A DNA stretch of 64,000 nt from Sympetrum striolatum (GCA_947579665.1 OX388349.1:23840459-23904458); one strand, 5' to 3'. Counted from the first letter of the stretch, positions 12,725 to 24,222 are shown. Numbers and translations: made by a program. Notes: generated by a model not told the origin, from the sequence alone.

Positions 12725-13402
12725 CATAAAGGGGTCATTCCATATCATCAAAAATCAGTAAAAAGATTAACTTCCATTACTATTTAAAGAGATGTCTTAG
12801 TAATGCAAGAAAAATAAAAATTACATCCACATTTTCTCACATAAAAATTTAAAAATCAGTAATCAAAGGTAATCCCACTATCTTCACTATTATTGGGAAC
12901 AATGTTGATATATTTTCTCCAATAAAAAAATTCACTTGTCCCATATTGGTTTCAAAACCACTAAAGTCATTCAAAATGAATGCAATAATTAAAAGAGTTT
13001 ACATAAGCTAATTAGCATAGGGCACAAGAATTGAGGTGTATAACTTTCCTTAAAAAAACATCTCTAATATCACAAAAAAATTACTGTACACACAATTCAC
13101 CATCAACAATCAAGTTTCCAAAACTTCTATAACAAAAGAGGGAAAAATGCATATGAATCAATCGTTTTAACCAAACTACCAAGTAATAAACATGGATTAT
13201 AATATAAAAAGTTGAATATCTTTACTAAACATACTCCATGTATTAATGGAAAATTAACAGGCATAGCTAAATACATACATCACAGAAACTAAGGAATTTA
13301 GTAGTTGAGAAGATGCAAAATCAACATAAATCACATAAAACGTAGTTCAATAAGTATAAAACAGAATGGTAAATTCTATATGAAAGTGTAGAAAGAATAC
13401 AT
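12725..13402. other. AT-rich intergenic DNA, nothing recognised
   Basis: Very AT-rich, with no frame over about 60 codons and no repeat I can identify. Confidence 0.4.
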
Positions 13403-13475
13403 TTTACAGCCTTTTCGATTCGTCATCATGAGTGTTCTACCTTTCGGTAGATTCGAGCGCAATCTTTACAGCCTT
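13403..13475 (-). mobile_element. Severely 5'-truncated LINE 3' end with 11-bp target duplication
   Basis: On the minus strand the 51-base insert ends CTACCGAAAGGTAGAACACT followed by an ATGATGA tail. The same 3' phrase ends the reverse-transcriptase fragment at 28848-29149. It is flanked by direct repeats TTTACAGCCTT at 13403-13413 and 13465-13475, the mark of target-primed insertion. Confidence 0.7.
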
Positions 13476-14899
13476 GCAATGACCTACCACAGTAATCAAT
13501 ATGTATGACAAAAAAATAATTAGGTAAATCCTAGGTAGGTGGAATTTCATATGAAATCAAATTAAAAGAAGGAGTTACAATGTGTTTTTTTCTTGCAAGA
13601 TGAGTTATCTAGTTATTTTGTAAAAGATTACTACAGAATTTACAAACAATCATATAAATAGGTCACCAAATGAAACTGAAAAGCTCCCTTAAGAGTAGAA
13701 ATGCTATATCATACTGAGATTTTTTTAAGGAATTGCCACATTAGTACCTTAAAAATTAAAATGAGGGAATTTAACGACATGAATTCAAAGATATGTAAAA
13801 TACAACCAAACTGATAAAATAAAATGGTATCCATAAAATGATAAATCCCCTAACATGTAAGTATATATGAATTGTCTTATAAGAACGATTACTATTATAT
13901 TTTCATAAGTAACTGTATCATGAAGGCATTTAATTAGTAAATGAGCATATATATTACACAAAATTACAATTAAGATTATATTGTGACCAAAATACCTAAT
14001 GAATGGGTTACAGCATGCATATATATCCTTTAATTATGGCTTATCAGCATATATTAAACAAAACTCACCTAGAACATCTAAGGATAACCATTAAATGTTA
14101 TTGAGCATAATTTACACACAAACGAACTGATAAGGACGTCTAAATACATCATTGAGTAAAAAAATCGTCATCATTGAGTAAAAAATATATCAGTTTAACA
14201 GAAAATGTAAAAATTTTTCATAATTCACATTGGCCATTAGGAGAAATGACTCATTCTAATAATAATTTTATAAGCTATAACAACAAATTGAATAAAATAA
14301 AAATGTCTAGAAAATAAAGAGAAACAGAACTTATTGAAGTAAAGTTCACTAGCTTTCAATATAAATCAATTTGAAGTATGTGAGACTCAAATGCAAGTAA
14401 AACATTTTACATTAGTAGAAGTACGTAACATTTCAATGATCAAAACAAAACAATGTTTTGATTTATTTCGCACTAGTTTCCCTTTCGATAAATTAAGAAA
14501 ACCATTTTATAATGAACAACAGAAAAAATATCAAACATATATATGAAATAACGAACGTAAACTAGATGGACAGTAAGGGTTACTTCAATGAGATACAATA
14601 ATAAAAACAATCAGGTCTAACTGAAACAGCCTGCTGTAGATAAATGTTTGACTTAAATTTTAAATCTTTAATATTCATGATACCTCGTAGATGATATATT
14701 TAACGCATCCAGAATAAGTAATGTGATTCCAGCCCTTACAGACGACGTTTCCGATTGCATCAGTCAAAATAAAGTATATTTCATAGGAAACGAAAATGGT
14801 ATATTGAGAAAACACGACAGATCGATAATATTATTTGAAAGTATATTATAAATCATATAATCAATGCAAAGAAGCTTTTTTATATAAATAAAGAGAATT
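13476..14899. other. Strongly AT-rich DNA upstream of mam, nothing recognised
   Basis: No coding frame and no RNA gene. A small direct duplication CATCATTGAGTAAAAAA occurs at about 14148 and 14169. This AT-rich block ends abruptly at the CpG-rich mam flank. Confidence 0.4.
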
Positions 14900-16246
14900 G
14901 CAAGCAGAAGTTGAGCAAGATACGACCGGCACTGAAAGAGGTATGTCGCATGCTACTAAAAACAACATACAGAATAAAAGTAATTACCTTGGCTGTGTCT
15001 AACTTGTGCCAAAGGTCTTGTTACTTGATAAATGTGCAAACAGCGCCCACTTTTGAAGATTTCTCTTCCAATTTTAACGGCATGCTGCAATCTCATGGAA
15101 GCGGCCATTGTGATAACATGTGATCTGTAGAAGAACCTCAGCTGTTCGCCGCCAGGTGACTCAAGGGTGCCGAAGGCGCTGCGGTTTTGTCGCTCTACGA
15201 GCAAGCCAGTTCGGGTACTCATAACCGGCCAAGAGGCTCACGCGTCGGCGGAAGTTATTCTTTTTGAAGTAACAACTTGTGTCTTAGAGCGAGTGTGGTT
15301 TAAAAACATATTAAAAAGTTGTGTGAAGTAAACGCAGGATGTTACCCATCCCGAGCCGCCGTAACATCCTCACGGAGTTTTTAATAATCTCATCTTAAAA
15401 AGTACTTGTGCTCGATGAGAAGATAATATTGAAAGTGTTCCCGAAGAACGGACGCGGCGCTCGGTAAAGGCGGGAGAGAGTGGGGGATGGCTGTGTTTCT
15501 GCTTCGGCGGCGTGCTTCGGGTTATTTGCCTACCGCTATGGGGCGCAATAACATAATTATCAAAACTTACGAGGAACAGACTGACGAAGCCGAATCGTTC
15601 AGCAGTGATTTATGGGTGTTTCGCTGAGTTGAAAAGTAACGAGTGAAGTGATCCCTCCAGACGGCCCTCGAGGAGTTTTTATCGAAAATATATCCTATTT
15701 ACAACCTGTTGTTCAAGCATGACTACAGTGACAAAGTGCGTGCAGTGAACTTAATTGGTTCACACGTTAAAGTTTCTTCGAAATTGTGTTTCTTCGAAGT
15801 GATTCATCCCCCGGTTGTAAATCGCGGGCTGTATTATTTAACTTAGTGCAACTGTATCGTGTGCAGAGGATTGATTCAAACGATTGACTCATGTCATGTT
15901 TTTACGAGGTAAAGGATTTTTTGCGCCTAGTGGTGGTAGTTTGAATTAGTTGTTTTGGTACCCTTGGTTTCTCCCTATTAATAGGAGATAGCGATTGACA
16001 GTGGTTTGTTGTTTCGGGCCCCTCATCATCGCCTCACGGGGAAATGATATCCGAAGATATAGACGCGATTCCTGCATCGGTGCACCTCTCAATGGATTGT
16101 TAATATCGCCGAGGACGCCGTGTTTACGAGAGGCAGCTGACGGACGGGGCAGAGGGTATTTTCCCCGGCAGCGAATAAAATCTACCGCCGTATGGGACTC
16201 GCTCGTATCGTGCGTTCACCACGTGCGTGAGAATAGCGCCGGTTGA
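14900..16246 (+). promoter_or_regulatory. CpG-rich 5' flank and probable leader of mam
   Basis: Base composition changes sharply from the AT-rich DNA before about 14900 to CpG-rich sequence from about 15120 up to the mam exon. This is expected around a developmental promoter. I cannot place the transcription start. Visible elements: E-boxes CAGCTG (15139-15144) and CAGGTG (15153-15158), the latter overlapping an AP-1-like TGACTCA (15157-15163); a 10-bp stem AGGATGTTAC / GTAACATCCT (15336-15345 with 15361-15370); a doubled TTTCTTCGAA near 15774 and 15790; and two CSL sites (separate entry). The open frame 15995-16246 is in the same frame as mam but begins at TTG, lacks any ATG and stops at TGA, so I treat it as leader and not as a gene. 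Confidence 0.55.
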
Positions 16247-16257
16247 AGATGTGAGAA
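16226..16257 (+). promoter_or_regulatory. Two head-to-tail CSL/Su(H) sites
   Basis: CGTGAGAA (16226-16233) and TGTGAGAA (16250-16257) both match the CSL/Su(H) consensus YGTGRGAA exactly. They face the same way, with starts 24 bp apart, about 330 bp before the mam ATG. A perfect match is expected only roughly eight times by chance in 64 kb on both strands, so two within 32 bp is uncommon. CSL is the DNA-binding partner of the Notch-Mastermind complex, so the position suggests feedback. Binding is inferred and not shown. Confidence 0.45.
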
Positions 16258-16585
16258 CTGCCCAAAAAGTACCGCCAGCCATTCTCTACGGGAGCGTATC
16301 TTTCGGGTGATCGTGACCAACGGCGTCAAGATTAAAGGCAGGCCGAGGAGTGCCGCACCAGCGGCTGGCGGTAACATTTTCGCGGGCGACAATAGCATCA
16401 CCGTGGCTCACGGAGGCAGACTTGGGTGCTTGGACGGCGGTGGTGCGGCGGGGGTCCCACCGGGTCCTCAGGGTCTCCTGCCCAACAGGAAGCCCGTCCC
16501 GCCGTCCACGGCCGCGGCGGCGGCCGCTGCTGCAGCCGCGGCAGCCGCAGCCGCCGCTGGGGTGAATGTCGGTCCAGGGGGAGGA
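16247..16585 (+). other. In-frame extension upstream of the mam ATG, with poly-Ala tract and no AUG
   Basis: The mam frame remains open for 113 codons between the stop TGA at 16244-16246 and the ATG at 16586. The translation is rich in Gly, Ala and Pro and holds a run of 16 alanines (about 16511-16558), followed by GVNVGPGGG leading into the domain. The alanine run uses all four GCN codons in mixed order. That mix is more typical of a translated homopolymer than of simple slippage. There is no ATG in this stretch; only GTG and other near-cognate codons occur. Options: plain GC-rich 5' UTR; non-AUG initiation; or entry from an upstream exon through an acceptor such as the pyrimidine-rich site ending CCCAACAG at 16488. 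Drosophila Mam does have extra sequence before the MamL-1 helix, which makes a translated extension plausible but not shown. Confidence 0.5.
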
Positions 16586-16831
16586 ATGGGCGATATCCTG
16601 CAGCCCAAGAGGCAGGCCGTGGTGGATCGACTCAGGCGACGGATTGAAAGCTATAGAAGAAGACAGAGCGACCTTGTTCCTAGATACGACACTACATTCC
16701 ACGGTCTCTGTGAGCAAAATGTTCAGGAGACTCTTATGCTGAAGCAGAGGTTCTTGGAGACGAAGGCAAAGAGAGCGGCGAAGAAGTCTGACAAAAAGCA
16801 ACATGACAATCTGCAAGGAAACGTTCATGCG
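16586..16831 (+). CDS. mam: Mastermind, N-terminal exon (MamL-1 domain), partial
   Basis: This exon encodes the Notch-binding N-terminus of Mastermind, a nuclear co-activator that docks on the CSL/Su(H)-Notch intracellular domain complex and recruits transcription machinery. From the first in-frame ATG (16586) it gives 82 residues. Residues 7-26 contain [20 protein letters not shown], the start of the MamL-1 helix. It continues through [35 protein letters not shown] (residues 52-71) and ends NVHA. The arginine-rich first half and the lysine-rich KAKRAAKK segment are family hallmarks. The exon ends on a codon boundary (phase 0) at GCG followed by GTGAGT, a consensus donor. The rest of the protein (long Gln-rich activation regions in known insect orthologues) lies beyond the window. 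I chose this start because it is the only ATG in frame ahead of the domain and sits four residues before the conserved QPKRQ, but the frame stays open upstream (separate entry). The identification rests on recognised motifs; the start is less certain. Confidence 0.93.
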
Positions 16832-16974
16832 GTGAGTTCAGCTGATTTCGTTTGTTGTCATCTCGGGGAAGCTCCCCCGAGTGGTCTTTCGGTCTTTACG
16901 TTCGTATGTTTGTCGTTTGAAAGTATTTACTCTTATGGCTCGTTGAAGGTACTGATAGAAGTAGTTGTCGACTA

Positions 16975-17849
16975 ATTGATCAGTTATTTTTGTTTTAATT
17001 AAACGAAACAATTTTAATCAAACAAAAGAATTATTTATTGATGTTTTAGACGATTGTTCTGTATAATTTATTTCTCAATATATCTTCCAGTTATTGGCAT
17101 TCTGCCATGAAATTGGTTATTATTTATAGGTAAACGAATGCATCATTATCATTATAGACGTCTTTCTATAATGAATTAGGGAATCCATTATTGATTATAT
17201 TCCTGGAATCTTCGGTATACAATATTTTCTCTTCGTTTCTTACTTGTGGAGATATCATTGAATTCAATGTAAACCTTATCAAATGATGGTTTTAAATGTT
17301 TTTCATTCATGTCAAATATCAGCTCTGTCGTCGTTTCCTAGTATTTATGCTGAATAGCGCAAACATATTAGTCATTTAATACAGGATATCGTGTTCTAAA
17401 TATAGTAGAATTGATGATAAATTCTTGTGTATGCAATTGGAATTCTTTATTCACTCTTTGCCAGGAGATGCGAATTAATATCCGAAATTTACCAACAGGG
17501 TGTTTAAATTGCTATTCATTTCTCTCCTTGTTTCAATAGGTGTTTACAAATATGACTTGTGAATTTTTATCTACTGACAATTGAATTGACAATTTTTTAT
17601 GGTCATCAAACGTTTGTTTTCATCAAGAAAATTTATTAACTATGCCAATCGTGGAATTGGTGAGCTATGCGAAATACAAACGAGAATTGGATTTTTAGCG
17701 CTTGTAAAACATTCAAAGAGTAGTTGATGAGCATGAATGAAAACTGCCATAAAATAGTCTCAGCGACTTCCTAAGTAGTTTGACCGTTTTACGTCGCTCA
17801 CGAAGTCACTTATGAATCGCGAGTTTATAGACTTGTAAAATCCCTCGCG
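16975..17849. other. AT-rich start of the mam intron, nothing recognised
   Basis: No repeat or gene identified. Stop codons are dense in all frames. Confidence 0.4.
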
Positions 17850-18640
17850 ATGGTCACGGATGCAGCATCTCTAGCGGTGTGTCTGTGGCCCACATCCGTT
17901 GCATTCTCCCGCACCTCCTCTAAGGAAAGCATAATCCGCACGCCTCAGACATTCCTCCCGACCGCATCTTTCTCGATCATTCGCGTGGCCACCGAGGGGC
18001 ACCGTGCAATAGACGTTGCAACATGGCCTCCAGAGATCTCCGATTGCGAATACGGTGTCTCTCAGCTGATGATGGCCTCCGTCGACGTAAATGGCGTTGC
18101 AGTCGTGGGCGAAGAGTTTTCGTCCGTTGAGAAGGGCCCTCCCCTCCCGAAGACCGGCCCCCTCTCCCCCGTTTTTTATATCTATAGTTTTCCTCGCGTT
18201 TCGGATGTCGTGAGGCCCCGAAGGCTCACCAGTGCTGTGCAAGCAGCAGTGCTCCGAGGCGCGCCTCCCGGTCGCGGCGTTGCCAGCTCTACGGAAGTGC
18301 CTCGAGTTTCTCTCTCTCTGACCTCTTTGAAGCCCACGCTGGGACAAAGAATTCTGTTCGGCCGTGAGTGACAGGGACGGCCAAGTTACGCCTTCGACGG
18401 CGTGTGTCTGATTTACTCTTTTCGCTCTCGATATAGGAAATGGCTAGCCTTCCGCTGTTTCGGAGCGACAAGTGGTCAAGAGATCGCGACGTTTTTACGA
18501 TGTTTTTTGGGCGCATCTTCCGCTCGCAGCTTCCTCGGTGGTTTGTTGTGTGTCTGAACGGTTTTTGTCTCCGCTTACATAAGTGGTGGACGAAATATGC
18601 TCCTATACGTCTGCTGGATACGCGTTTTTTATGATGCAGG
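17850..18640. promoter_or_regulatory. CpG-rich patch in the mam intron, candidate enhancer or second promoter
   Basis: This roughly 800-base stretch is much richer in G, C and CpG than its surroundings. Long frames overlap on opposite strands (17850-18371 plus, 17871-18347 minus, 18289-18516 minus), as expected from composition alone. Neither translation shows a known domain. Lying about 1-2 kb into a long developmental intron, it could be an enhancer or alternative promoter. This is inference from composition only. Confidence 0.3.
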
Positions 18641-19229
18641 AGTTCCCCCTCTAGGAAATGATGTAGTAGAGTCTTTTCGACCCTCTAGGAAGGTCTTCCA
18701 GTACCCCGAAATTAAATTAAAGCCCCAATATGAGAGAATTTTCATTTATAGTAATGTGTCATTGTAGTCGAGTAAACCGCCGTGACAAATAATACCTATA
18801 TAGTGAATATCGATCTAACAAAATAAACCAACGCAGGCTTCACATCATGGTATTTAGGTACTCAGAAACATTTCATGATGAAAAGCTTTTATACTACACC
18901 ACAAAAACTAGAAGTAAAACATGACCATGGTTTCGCAGAAGAACTGCATCATCAGGGCAAGCAAGGTTGTATCAAAATTTGTCATCATGCGATTTTTTTG
19001 TAACGATCTAATGTTTTTAGTAGCCCAGGGGAAATCAACTCTAAATGCGGAAAAACGTAAGATGCGAAAACAAAGGGTGTAGTTGCTATACTTGGGACCA
19101 CAAAATTTCAAGCAAAGAGCCGGAAGAACGTTAGAAATAAGACTGTTAGATCGGGATTTCACTACATTTTTAATTAAAGTTACTCTTCCTGATTTTTATT
19201 TCGAGCAGCAACTAGAAAATATTGGAGGA
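18641..19229. other. AT-rich intronic DNA, nothing recognised
   Basis: Short chance frames only (18908-19162 minus, 19083-19310 plus). Confidence 0.4.
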
Positions 19230-19320
19230 ATCTTTGCTATCAGAACTTGTACAAAATCCACAAGAAAATTATACACGATTCGGATTGTGTGGATTTTGTA
19301 CAAGTTTTGATAGTAAAGAT
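19230..19320. repeat. Long hairpin: 33-bp arms, 25-base loop
   Basis: Arms 19230-19262 and 19288-19320 are inverted copies with 31 of 33 positions paired; both contain ACTTGTACAAAATCCACA or its complement. At 91 bases it has the size and shape of either a fold-back MITE or a small-RNA precursor. It lies inside the mam intron. Confidence 0.75.
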
Positions 19321-21690
19321 GATTTTATAAATAAATTTCACCAAGTATCGCTGAATGTCAATCATTACAGCAAATATTATTTTATTTGATGTATGGCATG
19401 GCCTAAGTTGTGTGTGTGCCATTCAGTAAATTAGTTGGTAAGAATCGTCAATTAGTCAAAAAAAGATTTTTAGACAATTAGAATGTTTCACCATTAATAC
19501 TTTCCTCTCCTCTTTCATCTGCCTTTGATCATCTAATTGTTAGAGTTTGTCTTTCCCAGTGATTTCAATCATAAAGAGTGGCTACTAATTATAAACAACC
19601 TAGTAAACCCTGACAAGTTTTTTAACACTTTAAAATTTCCGTAAAAATCACTGTTTCTCTTTACTAATGTATCTCCACGAAGTCAAGTCTTCTAACATCG
19701 ACCGCATTAATAATTAGAAAATCAGTTTCTAATGAATTTTAATTCCCGAAATTAATAACTCGAATTATGTCTTGTGTCTCAGAACTCTCTATTACCGTTA
19801 GAGTAGCATTTAATAAACTCAATAGCTTTAAATGGTGATAATTGTTTTGGTCATTCTGTTGATATTTTTTTCCCATGCCTTGCCTTTGTTTGTATATTTT
19901 CCTGCTCCACCGTTGAAGTCGGTGTTTATGTTCAGCTTCAAGTGTTTCATGTATTTTACCCTCATGGCTGTTTCCTCAGTAAGGGTTAAACGTAAGGAAA
20001 CACTTGCTAGGGCATCATTTCGTAGAATTCATGGTTATGAAGGTACCGGTCGTACCAAAACTTAGGAAGCCATTTGCATAATCACCCAATTTTTTAAGAA
20101 AGATTGAGGAGGAATTGAGATCCCTAACGTGTTTATCTACCATAGTAATCTAGGATTATGATCGCCGAATTCAAAATATAATTTTCCCTCGGAATTATTT
20201 TGTTCTCGGTTGTAGAAATTTCCCTCGGAGCTCAGAAAAGGATGAGGGAATTCCATTACTGGGTACATTTTATCCTTTTCAACTGCTATAAACTTAAATG
20301 TAACTTATATTGCATGGATGGCCAAGTTTTTACTGTATAGTATCATAACCGCTTATGTCTAAAATTGTATATGTAATTGTTAATTAATTATAACAGTGAT
20401 ATAATTGTAATTGTAACCATGAAATTGTAATGCATTAATTACGCTGCCACCAGACTTATGCCCCACTGCGGCGGAAATTCTAATCAGTAAATAGAACACA
20501 TTTTTGTTGTAACCTATGCATTCTATTGATGATACCCTTTCGACTCGATAAATAAAGCCGGTTATCTCTTTCAAATATGTTAAACATGCCTCAAAGCTCT
20601 ACTTTTCGTGATATTTATTTTCCTATGACTCATTTCATCAACTTCTCAAGCTTTATTCACCTAGTTTACTCAGCATTTTGTTAAACTGCTTGAAATTGTA
20701 CTCTTTACGTATTGCGCTCATTCATGTTTCCTCTCTCAAACACACTCTTGAGGTTCATGCACGTTCCGCAAAAAAGTCTCGACTCTCCACTTCAATAATA
20801 TATTCCGATATTACGAGCAATTTGGCGGTTGCAATCTCTCACAATTATTTCCAAAACGTCCCGAGCGAGCAAATTGTCTCCCATAAGTATTGTATTTCAT
20901 TCCGTCCGTGACTTAATTATTTTTCCCTTCTTAGTCCCCTTCCCTTTCACGAAGGCAAACTGGTCTTAATCAATAAAACCCTTTTACTTTGGCCTTATAT
21001 GCGTTAGTTAAAATCATTGTTCGGGTCATCGGGAGAAAGTCTAAGAGACTCGACTCATAAACGACGGTGGAGTATATTTCAAGCGGCATTCAAACTGTCG
21101 CTCGCGACTTTTTACCGCTGAGGATTATATTAAGTTTCATTGTGCGAATTTCGGTTGTATTTTATGCGTAAGTGGGAGGGAGAAAGAGGTCAGCGCGTGT
21201 GTTATATTTACGGAGGTTTGAGGTTAGCCCTTTCGGATACATTTGTTTCGGCAGTGAATGGAGATTTCGGTCGTGAGTGGAAAAGTATGGAAACTTATGA
21301 TCCGGATGCGATCGAGTTGGCCTTTATGAAAAGTCGGGATTCGGAGTGGGCGAATTATACCAATAAATAAAGGCATTGCGGTAGAACGTCTTTGATTTAT
21401 GGAATGGAATGAAACAGAAGGTGTATGAGGTACTGAGAAGGGATGGATTGCTCAAGAAAGCTTCCAGCATAAGGGCAAGGGAAAACTTACGTTTTTGGGT
21501 GTAATAAATAAATGGTTTGATCATCGATAAGAAAAAGAAAGTAAGAAGTAGTAGTAAGAAAGTACTAGAGGATTTTATTGCTCACAGGCGTAACGATAGG
21601 TTGTTCACTTATGTACTGTATACTGTAGATCATTTATCTTGTGTTTGATTGGGAAAGTAAGAGTTAGTAATAGTTAAAACGTAATATTAT
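19321..21690. other. Intronic DNA, nothing recognised
   Basis: Short frames at 19832-20065, 20678-20911 and 21140-21370 have no recognisable motif. About 20380-20430 is a low-complexity TAATTGTAA stretch. Confidence 0.35.
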
Positions 21691-22040
21691 AAGAACTATG
21701 ACTTATAGAAATGTATAATGGAGAATAAGCTAGTAGCTGGTACCATAATAAGGTATTGTGGCCAGTAGTAGGTAAGGGTTTTTCAAATCCTCACCGAAAT
21801 CCTTACGTATAAGCTAAACCTTTTTGCCCCATTAAAGAAACATACGTTCGGCCTGAAATAAAATCGATAAAGAAGAATTCATGACATATAAAAATGATAA
21901 TAAGATAGTATTTGATCTCTAAATTAGGCATTGCGGTTAGTAGTAAGGTTTTTTCAGATCTTTACCTAACCCTTACGTATGAGCTAAAACTTCTTGGCAC
22001 ACTACGTCACCTATGTCCTATCTGAAGTAAAATCAGTGTA
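21691..22040 (+). repeat. Diverged tandem duplication, period about 182 bp
   Basis: Copy 1 starts at 21691 (AAGAACTATGACTTATAGAA) and copy 2 at 21873 (AAGAATTCATGACATATAAA). They share, in order, a GGCATTG or GGTATTG phrase, GTAGTAAGG-type sequence, CCTTACGTATAAGCTAAA or CCTTACGTATGAGCTAAA, and CCTGAAATAAAATC or TCTGAAGTAAAATC. I judge identity at around 70 percent, so the duplication is old. Confidence 0.65.
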
Positions 22041-22892
22041 AATTTTGATTGTGGTAAACGCTTATGTATTTGTAATTCATTTTTGTAGTAATGATGTGTA
22101 TATTCTCACCTACAGTATGGTAGTGATCGTAAGCAAGTTATTCTCTCGTTAAAAGAATGAATTTTTGACTCATATATTCTCTCGAGATGAGTTAATCCTA
22201 GACATAAAGAGCTTTTCTTTGCATAAACGTTTCAGTTGACATTTATTATTTTAAATCGTGACTTAGATTAAAAATTCTCTCATTCGTTGACTACATAATC
22301 ACCTAACATGTCGACTCCCGCTTTTGAATTAAATTACTCTTTCAGGGAAAGCTGTTAACGTTATCCTTTCCATTGATACCATACACTCTCTTTGTTCGTT
22401 TAACACCAGTGTTTTCGATTTCGCACATTCCTATGGATTTGATTCCGCATTGAGGTGCCCAATTCTTCCCCGAAAGGTAGTCAAGGTATTTTCATCTCTC
22501 CACATCGCTTCATAGTACCTCTGCCGTCATAATGCGCCCACAATTAATTGGATTCCGAATAATTTGTAGCATTCAAGCGGGATTCAGCGTTGGCGAGCAA
22601 GTGAAATTGGATTATTTTTGCCATCCGATAGACTGTTCCGACTTGTCAACATCTAGCCTCATTTTGTGATCAGTAACAAACGAGCCTTACAAGTTGAATG
22701 GTTGCAAGACATTTTCCTGTAAATGAAACCCTAAATGGCTTTTCAGTTTCAAGCTAATAATTGTCCGTATTAAGATATTCAAAATTTTCTATAAGACAGT
22801 TTTAGCAGCAGCTTTTTTATCGACAATTCATAATTTTGGGTAACTAAATACCGACAAATCTCCGGAAAAATTAAAATAGAACCACTTTCCAC
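22041..22892. other. Intronic DNA, nothing recognised
   Basis: A moderately CpG-richer stretch at about 22420-22620 contains ACAATTAATTGGATTCC (homeodomain-type core). No firm call. Confidence 0.3.
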
Positions 22893-23072
22893 AAAGAAAC
22901 TATTTTCTATTTTATGCAAGGATCACTTCACAAGTATTACAACACCGCATACAACAAATATTCTGAATTTTATTCTTGATAATGACATTTACTCGTCGAA
23001 ACATTTTAATGTATTTTTTGTGTGTGATATTGTGCAAAGTGATCCTTGATTAAAATAGGAACTAGTTTCTTT
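22893..23072. mobile_element. Fold-back/MITE with 36-bp terminal inverted repeats
   Basis: Positions 22893-22928 and 23037-23072 pair at 32 of 36 positions (AAAGAAACTA at the outer ends, AAGGATCACTT at the inner). The 108-base interior contains GATAATGACATTTACTCGTC followed by GAAAC, similar to phrases near the ends of Penelope-like and some other retroelements. No coding capacity. Classification uncertain. Confidence 0.65.
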
Positions 23073-24120
23073 TTGAAAATTTGTTAAATTTTTATTTTCT
23101 AAATAGATATGGAAGTCCACAAAGTTACTCGCCAATCCGTTGAGTTTACTTATAATTCTTAGCTTGAATTCGAAAAGTCTTTTACACGAAAATTTCTTAA
23201 ATTCATACCCATGTATTTATACCTGTACGTAAATGTTCTGGTTTATCGGCTAAAAATCAATGCATTTAAATGTTCAGCTTTTACAAGATCATAAAATGCA
23301 GTTAAAGGGCGATTGATGCAGGAATTTCGTGGCAAAATTCAGCCTCGGAAGAAATGATTTTGTCAGTTGACAAATATTTGGAATGCACTCATTCACGTTT
23401 AAATGTCACGCCGCCAGCGCACATTTGCGATGGAAATTTCATCCTGTTTATGCAGCTATCTGTGGCAACGCTTTGTTTTTCTGCAATCGCTGTGTTTACG
23501 TTTGCTTCTTTGGGCGCTGCGTTTTTGGTCCATCGGAAAAAGGAATACGGCTTTTAATGAACCGCTTATCGAGTTTCAATTAAACGAGTGATTTTTGATC
23601 GGAAGTTAGATGGTGACATAATTTTGCTATTTACTGCTGATACTGTAATTTATACAAATCTCTAAATGTTTAGAGATATTATAAATTTATTTGGATATTT
23701 TCTCCTAGATATTGACTCAGAACTTGCGATTGTTACAGCGTTATCCTATTCCTGTTTATGTAATATTGTAGAAAAACATAAAACTGATCAACTTTTTATT
23801 GGAATTATAATTATTTGAATTAATTTATTGGAAGGCTATTGTCTGATTGTTGATTTAACTTGAAATGAAGTCACGAAATGAGCAAATCACGAAAATGTTT
23901 CGATTCTTTTATGGCGATGAAGATTTTTTGTTACTTTAGTGGAACTTGTTGTCCTCTGTCATTCTTAGGATGCATAAGTATTTTCTTTCATGTGGATCAT
24001 AGAGGAATCTTTTTATAGCTACAAAAGCAAATGATCTTTCGTTCATGACAAATCAACGAATTAAATTAGTGGTGATGCGAAAGATATAACATGTCTTTTA
24101 CGCACAAAAAATAGTATAAT
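23073..24120. other. Intronic DNA, nothing recognised
   Basis: Three overlapping chance frames sit at 23354-23591. No repeat identified. Confidence 0.35.
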
Positions 24121-24222
24121 TGTAAGAAGTGCTTCAACAGTAGTGGTCGTTTCGCATATTTGTGCCCTGAACGGGAGTCGAAACCGGGAGCACTTTTGGA
24201 TATGCTGGAGTCTCCGCATAGA
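24121..24222 (-). repeat. tRNA-derived SINE, family B, degraded copy
   Basis: On the minus strand it has a decayed B box (GGTTTCGACTCCC) and then GGGCACAAATATGCGAAACG and TTGAAGCACTT. These line up with the family B tail seen at 48586-48712 (GCCAATGTGCGAAATGACC, TCGAGGCACTT). The head is too changed to show an A box clearly. Confidence 0.5.

Noticed and set aside
16286..16828. 180-codon minus-strand frame opposite the mam exon
   Set aside because: It is the antisense of the mam coding exon and leader, in GC-rich DNA with few stops. It has no domain of its own.
17850..18371. 173-codon plus-strand frame in the intron
   Set aside because: A frame of similar length overlaps on the minus strand (17871-18347), as expected in CpG-rich DNA. 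Neither has a recognisable motif.
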